A DNA stretch of 64,000 nt, taken from Burkholderia anthina (lineage in GTDB: Bacteria; Pseudomonadota; Gammaproteobacteria; Burkholderiales; Burkholderiaceae). The notes under the pieces were generated by a model. It ran no database searches. It worked only from the letters and a program-made list of their open reading frames with translations, and had not been told where the DNA came from. Positions 51,407-60,837 of this stretch are shown here, piece after piece. Position 1 is the stretch's first letter. Every line of letters starts with the position of its first letter. The stretch covers positions 2,046,001 to 2,110,000 of the forward strand of contig NZ_CM003768.1 in NCBI RefSeq assembly GCF_001547525.1, in the 5' to 3' direction. A program made the translations under genes and the position numbers.

Positions 51407-52491
51407 CATTGCGCGGGCGTGTCGTCGCCCGTTTCGTCGTCGAACAGCAGGAATTGCCCGTGGCGCTCGGCCGTGTCCTCGTCGATGCGCACGCCAACGC
51501 CGAGCAGCCGCACCGGCTGCGCGCGCCGCAACAACCCCTTCGCGAGCAGCGTGACGGCCGTCTCGGCATTCGTCGCGTCGGCCACGCACTCGACCGTCGT
51601 GCGCTGGAAATCGGCGAAGCGGATCTTCACGTACAGCTTGCGGATCGATCGCGCGGCGCCCGCGCGCTCGATCCGCGCGTCGAGCTGCACGACGAGGCGG
51701 CGAATTTCGTCCGCGCATTGCTCGAGCGTCGTCAGGTCGGTCACGTAGGTCGTCTCGACACTGACCGACTTGCGCTCCTGGTCGGCCTGCACGGGCCGTT
51801 CGTCGATCCCGCGCGACAGTTCGTACAGGCGCCGCCCGAACGCGCCGAATTCGCGGTGCAGGTCGATCAGCGGCCAGTCGCGCAACTGCGCGCAGGTCTG
51901 GATGCCAAGCCGGTCGAGCCGCGCGGCCGTCACCTTGCCGACGCCGTGCAGCTTGCGCACCGGCAGCGCCGCGACGAACGCGTCGATCTCGTGCGGCCGC
52001 ACGACGAACAGCCCGTCGGGCTTGTTCCAGTCGGACGCGATCTTCGCGATGAACTTGTTCGGCGCGACGCCCGCCGACACGGTCACGCCGACCGTGTCGC
52101 GCACCCGTTCGCGGATCTCGCGCGCAATCAGCGTCGCACTGCCCTGGCAACGCGACGACCCGCTGACGTCGAGGTAAGCCTCGTCGAGCGACAGCGGCTC
52201 GACGTCGGGCGTGTAGTCGCGATAGATCGCCATGATCTGTCGCGACGCCGCGCGATACTTGTCCATCGCGGACGGCAGGATCAGCAGGTCCGGACACTTG
52301 CGCATCGCCAGCGCCGACGACATCGCCGAATGCACGCCGTAGCGCCGCGCCTCGTAGTTGCAGGTCGCGATCACGCCGCGCTGGTCGGGGCGGCCGCCGA
52401 CCGCGAGCGGCCGGTTGCGCAGCGACGGGTCGTCGCGCATCTCGACCGACGCGTAGAAGCAGTCGCAGTCGCAATGAATGATCTTGCGCAT
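51406..52491 (-). CDS. dinB: DNA polymerase IV (Y family)
   Basis: Translesion polymerase, 361 residues from ATG 52491. The catalytic carboxylates are in IIHCDCDCFYASVE and in LSLDEAYLDVSG, with ARRYGVHSAMS and GVAPNKFIAKIASDW also typical. An in-frame GTG at 52554 would add 21 residues (NPTTIPPADPHAPSGDAPPR), poorly conserved in character; homologues may be annotated with that form. The end of the protein is GDDTPAQ, with no clear beta-clamp peptide at the very C-terminus; RAQPVRLLGVGV is near it. Confidence 0.95.
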   Translation of the reverse strand: MRKIIHCDCDCFYASVEMRDDPSLRNRPLAVGGRPDQRGVIATCNYEARRYGVHSAMSSALAMRKCPDLLILPSAMDKYRAASRQIMAIYRDYTPDVEPLSLDEAYLDVSGSSRCQGSATLIAREIRERVRDTVGVTVSAGVAPNKFIAKIASDWNKPDGLFVVRPHEIDAFVAALPVRKLHGVGKVTAARLDRLGIQTCAQLRDWPLIDLHREFGAFGRRLYELSRGIDERPVQADQERKSVSVETTYVTDLTTLEQCADEIRRLVVQLDARIERAGAARSIRKLYVKIRFADFQRTTVECVADATNAETAVTLLAKGLLRRAQPVRLLGVGVRIDEDTAERHGQFLLFDDETGDDTPAQ

Positions 52492-52681
52492 GCGTGGCGG
52501 CGCGTCGCCGGACGGTGCGTGCGGATCGGCAGGCGGGATGGTGGTCGGGTTCACGGTGCCGATACTGTACAAAAACACAGTGCCGGTTTCAACTGCCGCG
52601 TACGTCCGGGGCCGGCTGCGCGAACCGACCGCCCGGGGCCGCGCCCCCTCGCCCGTCGCCTCAACCGGCCGTCCGGCAGCA

Positions 52682-52723
52682 GCCCTCCGCCAGCGGCCCT
52701 CCGCCACCGGCCCTCCGCCACCG
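52682..52723. repeat. Three tandem 14-bp repeats upstream of dinB
   Basis: GCCCTCCGCCAGCG at 52682-52695, then GCCCTCCGCCACCG at 52696-52709 and 52710-52723; only one base differs. It lies between the divergent dinB and racemase genes. Confidence 0.9.
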
Positions 52724-52824
52724 GCTGCGCCGTACCGGCCCGGTTTGTGCGGATCGTACCGGCCAGGCACGGGCGGCGGCACCTATACTCGTCTGCCGCG
52801 ATACACGAAACGCAAAGGTGACAG

Positions 52825-53517
52825 ATGAAGACGATCGGACTGATCGGCGGCATGAGCTGGGAATCGTCGGCCGAGTACTACCGGATGATCAACCGGCACT
52901 CGAAGGCATTGCACGGCGGGCATCACAACGCGAAGAGCGTGCTGGTCACGGTCGACTTCGCCGAAATCGAAGCGCTGCAGCGCACGCACGACTGGGCCGC
53001 GCTCGGCGAACGGATGGCCGACGCCGCCCGGCAGCTCGAAGCGGCCGGCGCCGATCTCGTGGTCCTGACGACCAATACGATGCATCGCGTGCACGACGCG
53101 ATCGAAGCCGCGGTGACGCTGCCGTTCCTGCACATCGCCGATCCGACCGGCAGCGCGCTGCGCGACGCGGGCGTCGAACGCGTCGCGCTGCTCGGCACGC
53201 GCTACACGATGGAGTTGCCGTTCTATGCGGCGCGGCTGCGCGAAAAGTTCGGGCTCGACGTGCTCGTGCCGGACGAGCGCGGGCGCGACGACGTGCACCG
53301 CATCATCTACGACGAGCTGTGCCACGGCGTCATTTCGGCGGAATCGCGCACGACGTATGTGTCGATCATCGACGCACTGGCGAAGCGCGGCGCGCAGGCC
53401 GTGATCCTCGGCTGCACGGAAATCATGCTGCTGATCGGCGCGGACGACTCGCCGCTGCCGGTCTTCGATACGACCGCGCTGCACGCGAAGGCGGCCGTCG
53501 AGTGGGCTGCGCGCTGA
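52825..53517 (+). CDS. ygeA: Aspartate/glutamate racemase family, YgeA (L-DER) type
   Basis: 230-residue PLP-independent amino-acid racemase. It shares with E. coli YgeA the start MKTIGLIGGMSWES and the motifs TNTMHRV, LPFLHIAD, LLGTRYTME and LGCTEIMLL. The usual first catalytic cysteine position reads TTNTMH with Thr83, and the second is Cys197. This Thr/Cys pair is the one I recall for the E. coli L-aspartate/glutamate-specific racemase, so D-Asp/D-Glu formation from L-forms is the likely activity. ATG at 52825 follows AAAGGTGAC. Confidence 0.87.
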   Translation: MKTIGLIGGMSWESSAEYYRMINRHSKALHGGHHNAKSVLVTVDFAEIEALQRTHDWAALGERMADAARQLEAAGADLVVLTTNTMHRVHDAIEAAVTLPFLHIADPTGSALRDAGVERVALLGTRYTMELPFYAARLREKFGLDVLVPDERGRDDVHRIIYDELCHGVISAESRTTYVSIIDALAKRGAQAVILGCTEIMLLIGADDSPLPVFDTTALHAKAAVEWAAR

Positions 53518-53813
53518 ACGACGCGCGCCGGCGCGGATCGACAATTGCCGCCCGAGAGCATCGCCGCATTGTTCCGTGCGGCAGGATTCACGCTCCCGGC
53601 GGGCGCGTCGCCGCGCGCCCGGCTCCGTGCTCTCGCCCGTCACACGGGCCTGGCGCGCACGGCCAGCGGATCACCTGGCTCGCTTCACGCGGGCGCGCCG
53701 ACGTAACGGCTTATCTGTTGGGAATAAAGTGACCGCAAATGGGTACACGCGCAGCGGCGCCGCAAACGACGCTGCTCGTCGCGCGCTCTTTTCCACCAAC
53801 AGGTAACCGGAAC

Positions 53814-54617
53814 ATGAAAAAACTCAGCACCGCGTTCGGCGCGCTACTCGCCGTGTCGGTCACGCTCAACGCGCACGCCGACCCCAACATCACCGCATCG
53901 GCGGCCACGACGCCCAAGGACGGGTTCGATCGCATGACGTGGGACGTCACGCCCGAAGTCGTGCCGACCCACGTCAACGCCAGTTACTACTGGGCCAACC
54001 AGTTGGCGTCGCAACATGGCGGGCACGCGATCTACACCGGCATCCAGCCGCGCACGCAAGGCAGCAACCTGGTGATCTTCAGCGCGTTCGGTACCGGCAC
54101 GGCGCCGCTGTCGGCGAATTGCCGCGGCGGCGCCGACGGCGGTTCCGGAACATCGTGCTCGATCGCCTACGGGTGGGAAACCGGCCACGCCTATCGGTTG
54201 CAAGTGACCGTGACGCAGGCCAATCGCAGCGACGGGCGCTCGACCGTCGACGGCTTCATCACCGACGTCGCCACCGGCGCGACGACGCCGACCGGCAGCA
54301 TTGCCGTGCCGGCCGACTGGGGCGGCCTGTCGAACTCGGCGTATCTGTTCGACGAGTACTTTCCGTTCAACGCCGCGTCGAAGGACCCGATGCAGCGACC
54401 CTGCGTACCGTATGCCCGCTACATGACGTCGCTGCCGCATTTCTATCTGAAGGATGTCGACTACCCGACGGCCGAGCGGTCGATCCGGCTGAATGCGGGC
54501 AAGGACAAGTGCGCGGTGCTGTCGGGCACGCCGAACGCGCGGGCCACGCTGGTCAACACGACGACCTATCTGCTCGAAAACGGCTTCCTGCCGGGAAGCC
54601 CGGGCGCACCAAAATAA
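53814..54617 (+). CDS. Secreted protein of unknown function
   Basis: 267-residue protein with a clear signal peptide (KKLSTAFGALLAVSVTLNAHA) ending near residue 22. The mature protein is rich in Gly, Thr, Ser and Tyr with beta-strand character: NASYYWANQLASQHGGHAIY, TGIQPRTQGSN, ASYGWE-like SIAYGWETGHAYRLQVTV. Three or four cysteines (NCRGG, TSCSIAYG, RPCVPY, DKCAV) could form disulfides. A loose likeness to DUF3472-type proteins is noticed but not secure. ATG at 53814 follows AGGTAACCGGAAC. It has its own terminator. Confidence 0.75.
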   Translation: MKKLSTAFGALLAVSVTLNAHADPNITASAATTPKDGFDRMTWDVTPEVVPTHVNASYYWANQLASQHGGHAIYTGIQPRTQGSNLVIFSAFGTGTAPLSANCRGGADGGSGTSCSIAYGWETGHAYRLQVTVTQANRSDGRSTVDGFITDVATGATTPTGSIAVPADWGGLSNSAYLFDEYFPFNAASKDPMQRPCVPYARYMTSLPHFYLKDVDYPTAERSIRLNAGKDKCAVLSGTPNARATLVNTTTYLLENGFLPGSPGAPK

Positions 54618-54638
54618 CGGGCGGGCGCGGAAAACAAA

Positions 54639-54664
54639 AAACCCGGCATGGAGCCGGGTTTTTC
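54639..54664 (+). terminator. Intrinsic terminator after the secreted-protein gene
   Basis: AAACCCGGC (54639-54647), five-base loop, GCCGGGTTT (54653-54661) and further T. A-rich left arm suggests some function for the opposite strand, where the tRNA gene ends nearby. Confidence 0.88.
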
Positions 54665-54714
54665 GTAGACGAAGTGCGCATCGGTCAATTGCGCGGCACA
54701 TCGTCTGGTGTGCT

Positions 54715-54791
54715 TGGTTGCGGGGACAGGATTTGAACCTGTGACCTTCGGGTTATGAGCCCGACGAGCTGCCAGACTGCTCCACCCCGCG
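54715..54791 (-). tRNA. tRNA-fMet (initiator, anticodon CAT)
   Basis: 77-base tRNA with encoded CCA (plus 54715-54717). The acceptor stem starts CGCGGGG and ends CCCCGCA, leaving the unpaired C1/A72 that marks initiator tRNA. The anticodon loop is CTCATAA, and the anticodon stem has the three consecutive G-C pairs (GGG/CCC) needed for P-site binding. The T arm GGTTCAAATCC is canonical. It stands alone between the secreted-protein gene and xthA. Confidence 0.97.
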
Positions 54792-54974
54792 TCAGAGAAA
54801 TAAATTATAGGGTGAGGAAGTACTCACGTCAATACCTTTGTCACAGTTTCTGCTTCCGCTGCCCGGGCGACGATGCGCGGCCCCAGGCACGCATCGCATG
54901 ACGCGCGCGTTCGCACCCCATGCTCGCGGTAAGATGGCGGCCTTCGCATTCACGCCGCACGCACTCTCCCGTTC

Positions 54975-55751
54975 ATGAAAATCGCCACCTGGAACGTCAA
55001 CTCGCTCAACGTCCGCAAACAGCACGTGCTCGACTGGCTCGCGCAAAGCGGAGCCGACGTACTGTGCCTGCAGGAACTGAAGCTGCCGGACGAGAAATTC
55101 CCGCGCGCCGATCTCGAGGCGATCGGCTACCGCAGCTGGTTCGCCGGCCAGAAGACCTACAACGGCGTCGCGATCCTCGTGCGCGACACGCTCGCCGTCG
55201 ACGAATCGGACGTCGTGCGCAACATCCCCGGCTTCGAAGACACGCAGCAGCGCGTGATCGCCGCGACGGTCGACGGCGTGCGGATCGTGTCCGCGTACTT
55301 CCCGAACGGCCAGGCGCTCGACTCCGACAAGTTCGTCTACAAGATGCAATGGCTCGACGCGCTGCAGGCGTGGCTGCGCACCGAGCTGCAACGCTATCCG
55401 AAGCTCGCGCTGCTCGGCGACTACAACATCGCGCCGGAAGACCGCGACGTGCACGATCCCGCGAAATGGGAAGGCCAGAACCTCGTGTCGCCGCAGGAGC
55501 GCGCGCACTTCAAGCAGTTGATCGAACTCGGCTTCGTCGATGCGTTCCGCCGCTTCGAACAGCCGGAAAAAACCTTCACGTGGTGGGACTACCGGATGAT
55601 GGCGTTCCGCCGCAACGCGGGGCTGCGCATCGACCACATCCTGCTGTCGCCGGCGCTCGCGGCGACCTGCGCGTCGTGCGAAGTCGATCGCACGCCGCGC
55701 ACGTGGGAACAGCCGTCCGACCACACGCCCGTCGTCGCGATCGTCGGCTGA
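54975..55751 (+). CDS. xthA: Exodeoxyribonuclease III
   Basis: AP endonuclease and 3'-5' exonuclease of base-excision repair, 258 residues. EEP-fold motifs are MKIATWNVNSLNVRK, CLQELKLPDEKFP, LLGDYNIAPEDRDVHD, and the C-terminal IDHILLSP and SDHTPVVA with the catalytic histidine. ATG at 54975. Convergent with the S9 peptidase gene downstream (22-base gap). Confidence 0.96.
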   Translation: MKIATWNVNSLNVRKQHVLDWLAQSGADVLCLQELKLPDEKFPRADLEAIGYRSWFAGQKTYNGVAILVRDTLAVDESDVVRNIPGFEDTQQRVIAATVDGVRIVSAYFPNGQALDSDKFVYKMQWLDALQAWLRTELQRYPKLALLGDYNIAPEDRDVHDPAKWEGQNLVSPQERAHFKQLIELGFVDAFRRFEQPEKTFTWWDYRMMAFRRNAGLRIDHILLSPALAATCASCEVDRTPRTWEQPSDHTPVVAIVG

Positions 55752-55773
55752 TCGCGCACGCGCCCGCGCGCGA

Positions 55774-57882
55774 TCACCGCCGCGCGGGCGCCGGCCCGAG
55801 ATGGGCCCACAGGAAACCGAATTCGGCTGCATCGGCTTGCGCGCGTTCGAGATCGTCCGCAGTGCCGTGGCCGCCGTCGGTGTTCTCCCAGTACCACACC
55901 CGTTCGTGACCGAGCGCCTGCATGCGCGCGGCCATCTTGCGCGCATGCGCGGGATGCACGCGGTCGTCGCGCGTCGACGTCGTCAGCAACAACGGCGGGT
56001 ACACGACACCTTCGCGCACGCGGTGATACGGCGAATACGCGGCCAGCGCCGCGCCCTCGCGCGGATCGTCCGGGTCGCCGTATTCGTCGAGCCATGCGGC
56101 GCCCGCGTGCAGCTTCGGATAGCGCTGCATGTCGAGCAGCGGCACGCGGCACAGCACCGCACCGAACAGCTCCGGCCGCTGCATCATGCACGCGGCGACC
56201 AGCAGCCCGCCGTTGCTGCCGCCCTCGATTCCGAGCTGCGCGGCGGTCGTCACGCCGGTCGCGGCCAGATCCTCGGCGACCGCGATGAAATCGTCGAACG
56301 AACGCTGCCGGTGTTCACGCTGCGCGTCGACGTGCCAGCGCGGCCCGAATTCGCCGCCGCCGCGGATGTGCGCGAACACCATCACGCCGCCGCGTTCGAG
56401 CCAGCCGATGCCGAACGCATCGCTGTAACCCGGCAGGTTCGGGATCGCGAAGCCGCCGTAGCCCGACAACAGGCACGGCCGCGCGACCCGCGCCATGCCC
56501 TCCGTCGGGTCGAGCGCATCGCGCGGCCCGATCAGCGTGTACGGCACCACCGTGCCGTCCCGCGAACGCGCGCTCGCGCGGCGTACGACGAGCCCGGCCG
56601 CATCGAACTGCACCGGCGGCCGGTCGAGCAGCACGCGGCGCGCGCCCGCATCGTCCGCGCGGTCGGCCAGATCGGCCAGCCAGCATTCGGGCGGATCGAG
56701 ATACGTATCGACGTCGACGTACACCTCGTCGTTCAGCGTCGCTTCGACGGGCTCGACGTCGATCTGCGCATCGCCCGGCCATTCGAACGGCCGCGCATCC
56801 CACGTCCACGACCCGTCGTCGCGCTGCCGCGGCTGCCACAGCATCGTGCGGTTGTGCACGTCGTCGAGCCAGCTCGCGATCAGCATCGTGCGCGTGTGCG
56901 TCCACGTACAGGCGGACGTCGTCGGCTGCGGCGCGAACAGCGTCGTGAAGTCGCGCGCGCCGGCGAGGAACGCCTGCTCGCGGATCGCGAGCAATGAGCC
57001 ACCCGCGTGGCGCACGCCATCGCAATCCCAGTCGAGGCGCGGCTCCAGCACGAGCCAGCCTTCCCAGAACCCGACCTCGACGTGCGTCGGCACGTCGTAG
57101 CGCGCCCATTCGCCCGCGTCGGTCAGCCGGTACGCGTGTGCATCGAAGAAATCGACGCTGCGCCACGCGACGTGGCGGCGGTCGATCGGATCGAACCACG
57201 CACCCGCGCTGATGTCGTCCGGCTCGCCCTTGAACACGACCGGCGCGTCGGCGAGCGCCGTACCGCGCACCCAGCGCCGCGCTTCATACGGATAACCGGC
57301 CGCGGTCGCATGCGCTTCGCCGCGATCCCAGCTCACGTAAACGGTGTCGCGATCGATCCAGCCGACCGTGTGATGGCCCGGTTCGTCGATCGTGAAGCCG
57401 CCATCGACGAACCGGCGCTCGACGAGATCGAATTCGCGCACGACGACCGCGTCGGCACCGCCCGGCGACAGCGACAGCAGCGCGCGATCGCCGTCCGGAT
57501 ACAGGATCGCCTCCTGCTCGAACACCCACGACTCGCCCTCTTCGGCGCCGAGCGCGTCGATATCGAGCAGCGTTTCCCAGTCGGGGCGGCCGGCACGCCA
57601 GTCGTCCCAGCGCGTGCGGCGCCACAGGCCCTTCGGGTGGAGATCGTCCTGCCACAGGTCATACGCCCAGTCGCGCCAGCGGGTGGGAATCACCGGGCGT
57701 TCGCGCGGCAGATACGCTTTCGCGAGACGCGCGGTCAGCGCGCGATAGGCATCGTCGTCGCGCAGCGCGGCGCGCGTGCGCGCATTCTGCTCGTCGACCC
57801 ACGTGCGGGCGCGCTTGCTGTCGAGCGCCTCGAGGAAACGGAACGGGTCGGCCCCGGCGGGCCAGCGGAAGGAATCGGACAT
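55774..57882 (-). CDS. Prolyl oligopeptidase family serine peptidase (S9)
   Basis: 702-residue S9A-like peptidase. An N-terminal beta-propeller precedes a C-terminal alpha/beta hydrolase domain with nucleophile motif GIEGGSNGGLLVAA, aspartate in STRDDRVHPAHARKMAAR and histidine in NTDGGHGTADD. No signal peptide, so cytoplasmic. Substrates are probably short proline-containing peptides, but specificity cannot be told. ATG 57880-57882. Confidence 0.9.
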   Translation of the reverse strand: MSDSFRWPAGADPFRFLEALDSKRARTWVDEQNARTRAALRDDDAYRALTARLAKAYLPRERPVIPTRWRDWAYDLWQDDLHPKGLWRRTRWDDWRAGRPDWETLLDIDALGAEEGESWVFEQEAILYPDGDRALLSLSPGGADAVVVREFDLVERRFVDGGFTIDEPGHHTVGWIDRDTVYVSWDRGEAHATAAGYPYEARRWVRGTALADAPVVFKGEPDDISAGAWFDPIDRRHVAWRSVDFFDAHAYRLTDAGEWARYDVPTHVEVGFWEGWLVLEPRLDWDCDGVRHAGGSLLAIREQAFLAGARDFTTLFAPQPTTSACTWTHTRTMLIASWLDDVHNRTMLWQPRQRDDGSWTWDARPFEWPGDAQIDVEPVEATLNDEVYVDVDTYLDPPECWLADLADRADDAGARRVLLDRPPVQFDAAGLVVRRASARSRDGTVVPYTLIGPRDALDPTEGMARVARPCLLSGYGGFAIPNLPGYSDAFGIGWLERGGVMVFAHIRGGGEFGPRWHVDAQREHRQRSFDDFIAVAEDLAATGVTTAAQLGIEGGSNGGLLVAACMMQRPELFGAVLCRVPLLDMQRYPKLHAGAAWLDEYGDPDDPREGAALAAYSPYHRVREGVVYPPLLLTTSTRDDRVHPAHARKMAARMQALGHERVWYWENTDGGHGTADDLERAQADAAEFGFLWAHLGPAPARR

Positions 57883-57970
57883 TGAGGGTCAGCGGAATGG
57901 CAAACTGCGTGCAAACCGCGATTATGTCCGATCGCGGCATGCGCGGGCCCGCGCATGCCGCGAATCGAGC

Positions 57971-59497
57971 TCAGGGCTCCAGATGGAGTTCCTGGATCTT
58001 GCGCGTGATCGTGTTGCGGCCGATGCCGAGCCGCTCCGCGGCCTCGACCTTGCGGCCGCGCGTGAAGTCGAGCGCCTCGCGGATCACGGCGGCCTCGAAG
58101 CGGCGCGCGAGTTCGTCCATCACGTCTGCCGAGTTCTCGCGCAACAGCCGCGCGACTTCGGTGCGCAACCCGTGCTCCCACACCGGGTAGCCGGCAGGCG
58201 CACCGCCGTTCGTCGCGCTCGCGACGGGCGCGGACGCCGCTGGCGCGGCACCGATCGCGGCAGGCACGGCCGCGGCGTGGCCGCCGCTGCCGAGCGCTTC
58301 CGTGCCGTCGCCCGTCGCGGCGGCCGGCGCAGCGGGCGCGCCGGCCGGCACGAGATCGGGCGGCAGATCCTTGATCTCGACCGTCTGCGCGGGCGCCATC
58401 ACGGTCAGCCAATTCGCGAGGTTCTCGAGCTGCCGCACGTTGCCGGGAAACGGCAGCGAGCTCAGGTACGCGAGCGCGTCGTCGGACACGCGCTTCGGCT
58501 CGACGCCGAGATCGCGCGCGCTTTTCTGCAGGAAGTGGCGCGTGAGCAGCGCGATGTCCTCGCTGCGTTCGCGCAGCGGCGGCAGGCGCAGCCGGATCAC
58601 GTTGAGCCGGTGGTAAAGGTCCTCGCGGAACAGCCCCTGCCGCACGCGCGACTCGAGATTCTGGTGCGTCGCGGCGATCACGCGCACGTTCGCGCGCAGC
58701 GGGTTGTGGCCGCCCACGCGGTAGAACTGCCCGTCCGACAGCACGCGCAACAGGCGCGTCTGCAGGTCGAACGGCATGTCGCCGATTTCGTCGAGGAACA
58801 GCGTGCCGTTCTCGGCCTGCTCGAAGCGGCCCTGCCGCGTCGTCTGCGCGCCGGTGAACGCGCCGCGCTCGTGGCCGAACAGTTCGGATTCGAGCAGATC
58901 CTTCGGAATCGCCGCCGTGTTCAGCGCGATGAACGGCCCGTTCGCGCGCGGGCTGTGACGGTGCAGCGCCCGCGCGACGAGCTCCTTGCCGGTGCCCGAC
59001 TCGCCGGTGATCAGCACGGTCGCGGCCGAATGCGACAGCCGGCCGATCGCGCGAAACATGTCCTGCATCGCGGGCGCCTGCCCGAGCATCTCGGGCGCCT
59101 CGGCCACGCGCTCGTCCTGCGGCGCGCCGCCGCGCAGGCTTTCTTCCACCGCGCGGCGGATCAGCTCGACGGCCTTGTCGACGTCGAACGGCTTCGCGAG
59201 GTATTCGAACGCGCCGCCCTGGAACGCCGCGACGGCGCTGTCGAGATCGGAGAACGCCGTCATGATGATGACGGGCAGGCCCGGCAGGCGCTCGTGCATC
59301 GCCTGCAGCAACTCGAGGCCCGAGCCGCCCGGCATCCGGATATCGGACACGAGCACCTGCGGCGTCTCGTGGTCGAGCGCGGCCAGCGCGTCGCGCACGT
59401 TCGCGAAGCTCTTCGTCGCGAAGCTGTCCCGGGCGAGTGCCTTCTCAAGCACCCAGCGGATCGATTGGTCGTCGTCTACTATCCAGATCGGCTTCAT
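57971..59497 (-). CDS. glnG: Nitrogen regulator NtrC (NR(I))
   Basis: Sigma-54-dependent activator, 508 residues. The receiver domain has the phospho-acceptor D52 in [10 protein letters not shown]. The AAA+ domain has Walker A GESGTGKE, the sigma-54 contact loop GAFTGA ([13 protein letters not shown]) and Walker [10 protein letters not shown]. An Ala/Pro-rich linker precedes a Fis-type HTH ([20 protein letters not shown]). ATG at 59495-59497, 36 bases after glnL. A matching enhancer motif lies upstream of glnA, so the operon is probably self-regulated. Confidence 0.96.
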   Translation of the reverse strand: MKPIWIVDDDQSIRWVLEKALARDSFATKSFANVRDALAALDHETPQVLVSDIRMPGGSGLELLQAMHERLPGLPVIIMTAFSDLDSAVAAFQGGAFEYLAKPFDVDKAVELIRRAVEESLRGGAPQDERVAEAPEMLGQAPAMQDMFRAIGRLSHSAATVLITGESGTGKELVARALHRHSPRANGPFIALNTAAIPKDLLESELFGHERGAFTGAQTTRQGRFEQAENGTLFLDEIGDMPFDLQTRLLRVLSDGQFYRVGGHNPLRANVRVIAATHQNLESRVRQGLFREDLYHRLNVIRLRLPPLRERSEDIALLTRHFLQKSARDLGVEPKRVSDDALAYLSSLPFPGNVRQLENLANWLTVMAPAQTVEIKDLPPDLVPAGAPAAPAAATGDGTEALGSGGHAAAVPAAIGAAPAASAPVASATNGGAPAGYPVWEHGLRTEVARLLRENSADVMDELARRFEAAVIREALDFTRGRKVEAAERLGIGRNTITRKIQELHLEP

Positions 59498-59533
59498 AGG
59501 TCGGTCAGGTATGGGTGAATCGCATGTCGCCGC

Positions 59534-60676
59534 TCAATGGTCGAGCGGCAACAGAATCTGAAATTCGGTACGGCCGGGCCGGCTTTCGACCTCGATCATC
59601 CCGTCGTGCTGCTGCACGAACGTCTGGGCGAGCGTGAGGCCGAGGCCGCTGCCGTCGTCGCGCCCGGACACGAGCGGATAGAAGATCCGGTCGCGGATCT
59701 CTTCCGGAATGCCGGGCCCGTTGTCGATCACGTGCAAGTCCAGTGCCAGCCGGTACAGGCGCTTGGCGATCGTCACCTTGCGCGCGATGCGCGTGCGCAG
59801 CTCGATCTTCGCGTCGCCCTGCGCGATCCGTTCGCGCAGCGCCTGCGCGGCGTTGCGCACGATGTTCAGCAGCGCCTGGATCAACTGCTCCTTGTCGCCG
59901 CGCAGGTCCGGCACGCTGACGTCGTAGTCGCGCTCGATCGTGAGCCCGCGCGGGAATTCCGCGAGCATCACCGCGCGCACGCGTTCGCACACTTCATGAA
60001 TGTTCACGTCGCCGACGATATGCGGATGCCGGTGCGGCTCCAGCAACCGGTCGACGAGCGTCTGCAGGCGGTCGGACTCCTTGATGATCACCTGCGTGTA
60101 TTCGCGCAACTCGCCGCGCTCGCGCTCGCCCAGTTCGAATTCGAGCAGCTGGGCTGCGCCGCGAATGCCGCCGAGCGGGTTCTTGATCTCGTGCGCGAGG
60201 TTGCGGATCAGTTGCTTGTTGACCGCGGTCAGGTCGTGGATGCGCTCTTCGCGGTCGGTGCGCGACTGCCGTTCGTTCTCGAACAGCTCGACGAGCACGA
60301 AATCGGGCGCGTTCTCGAGGAAGCCGACGATCGCATGCACATGCAGCGGTTCGCGGCCGGGCCGGTCGAGCACGGTATCGAGGTGCGTCGCGTGAAAGCG
60401 TTCCTGGCCGATCGCGGTGATCGTCGACGCGAGCTCGTTCGCGTTCGGGAAAATCTCGCCCCACGGCCGCTGCGCGAGCTGCCGCCGCGAGATGTCGAGC
60501 ATCGCCTCCGCGGACGGGTTCGCGAACGCGACCCGCAGCGTCTTGCGGTCGAGCACGATCACGACCGTCGGCAGCGCTTCGAGCCCCGCCAGCAGACCCG
60601 AGCGCGCGAGCCGCTCGTCGTCCGTCAGTCGTTCGGGCTGCCCCGTTTTCGCCTTGATCAGATTCTTCAGAACCAT
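59534..60676 (-). CDS. glnL: Nitrogen regulation sensor kinase NtrB (NR(II))
   Basis: Soluble kinase/phosphatase controlled by PII, 380 residues. An N-terminal PAS domain (VVIVLDRKTLRVAFANPSAE) precedes HisKA with NLAHEIKNPLGGIRGAAQLL and HATPase with VIDNGPGIPEEIRDRIFYPL and GSGLGLTLAQ. There are no transmembrane helices. ATG at 60674-60676. It follows glnA after 160 bases with an intervening hairpin. Confidence 0.96.
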   Translation of the reverse strand: MVLKNLIKAKTGQPERLTDDERLARSGLLAGLEALPTVVIVLDRKTLRVAFANPSAEAMLDISRRQLAQRPWGEIFPNANELASTITAIGQERFHATHLDTVLDRPGREPLHVHAIVGFLENAPDFVLVELFENERQSRTDREERIHDLTAVNKQLIRNLAHEIKNPLGGIRGAAQLLEFELGERERGELREYTQVIIKESDRLQTLVDRLLEPHRHPHIVGDVNIHEVCERVRAVMLAEFPRGLTIERDYDVSVPDLRGDKEQLIQALLNIVRNAAQALRERIAQGDAKIELRTRIARKVTIAKRLYRLALDLHVIDNGPGIPEEIRDRIFYPLVSGRDDGSGLGLTLAQTFVQQHDGMIEVESRPGRTEFQILLPLDH

Positions 60677-60726
60677 CTGCGTGCTTGTCGCGCCTCACCG
60701 GGCCAGAAAATGAAAATCGTCGGAAC

Positions 60727-60753
60727 AAAAAAGGGACGGCCGGACGCCGTCCC
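60727..60753 (-). terminator. Terminator between glnA and glnL
   Basis: On the minus strand GGGACGGC, a five-base loop and GCCGTCCC (plus 60733-60753) are followed by T6 (plus A6 at 60727-60732). It lies 85 bases after the glnA stop and should reduce read-through into glnLG. Confidence 0.85.
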
Positions 60754-60837
60754 CTTTCAGACTCCGCCGTTCCCGCCGCAAGCCGCGCGACGGGAACGAA
60801 CCGGCATGACGGCGCTGAATCGAAGCGCCATCGCCGA

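Noticed and set aside
54715..54791. tRNA-fMet as an integration site for a genomic island
   Set aside because: Neither flank has an integrase or a repeated tRNA 3' end; adjacent genes look native apart from one unknown secreted protein.
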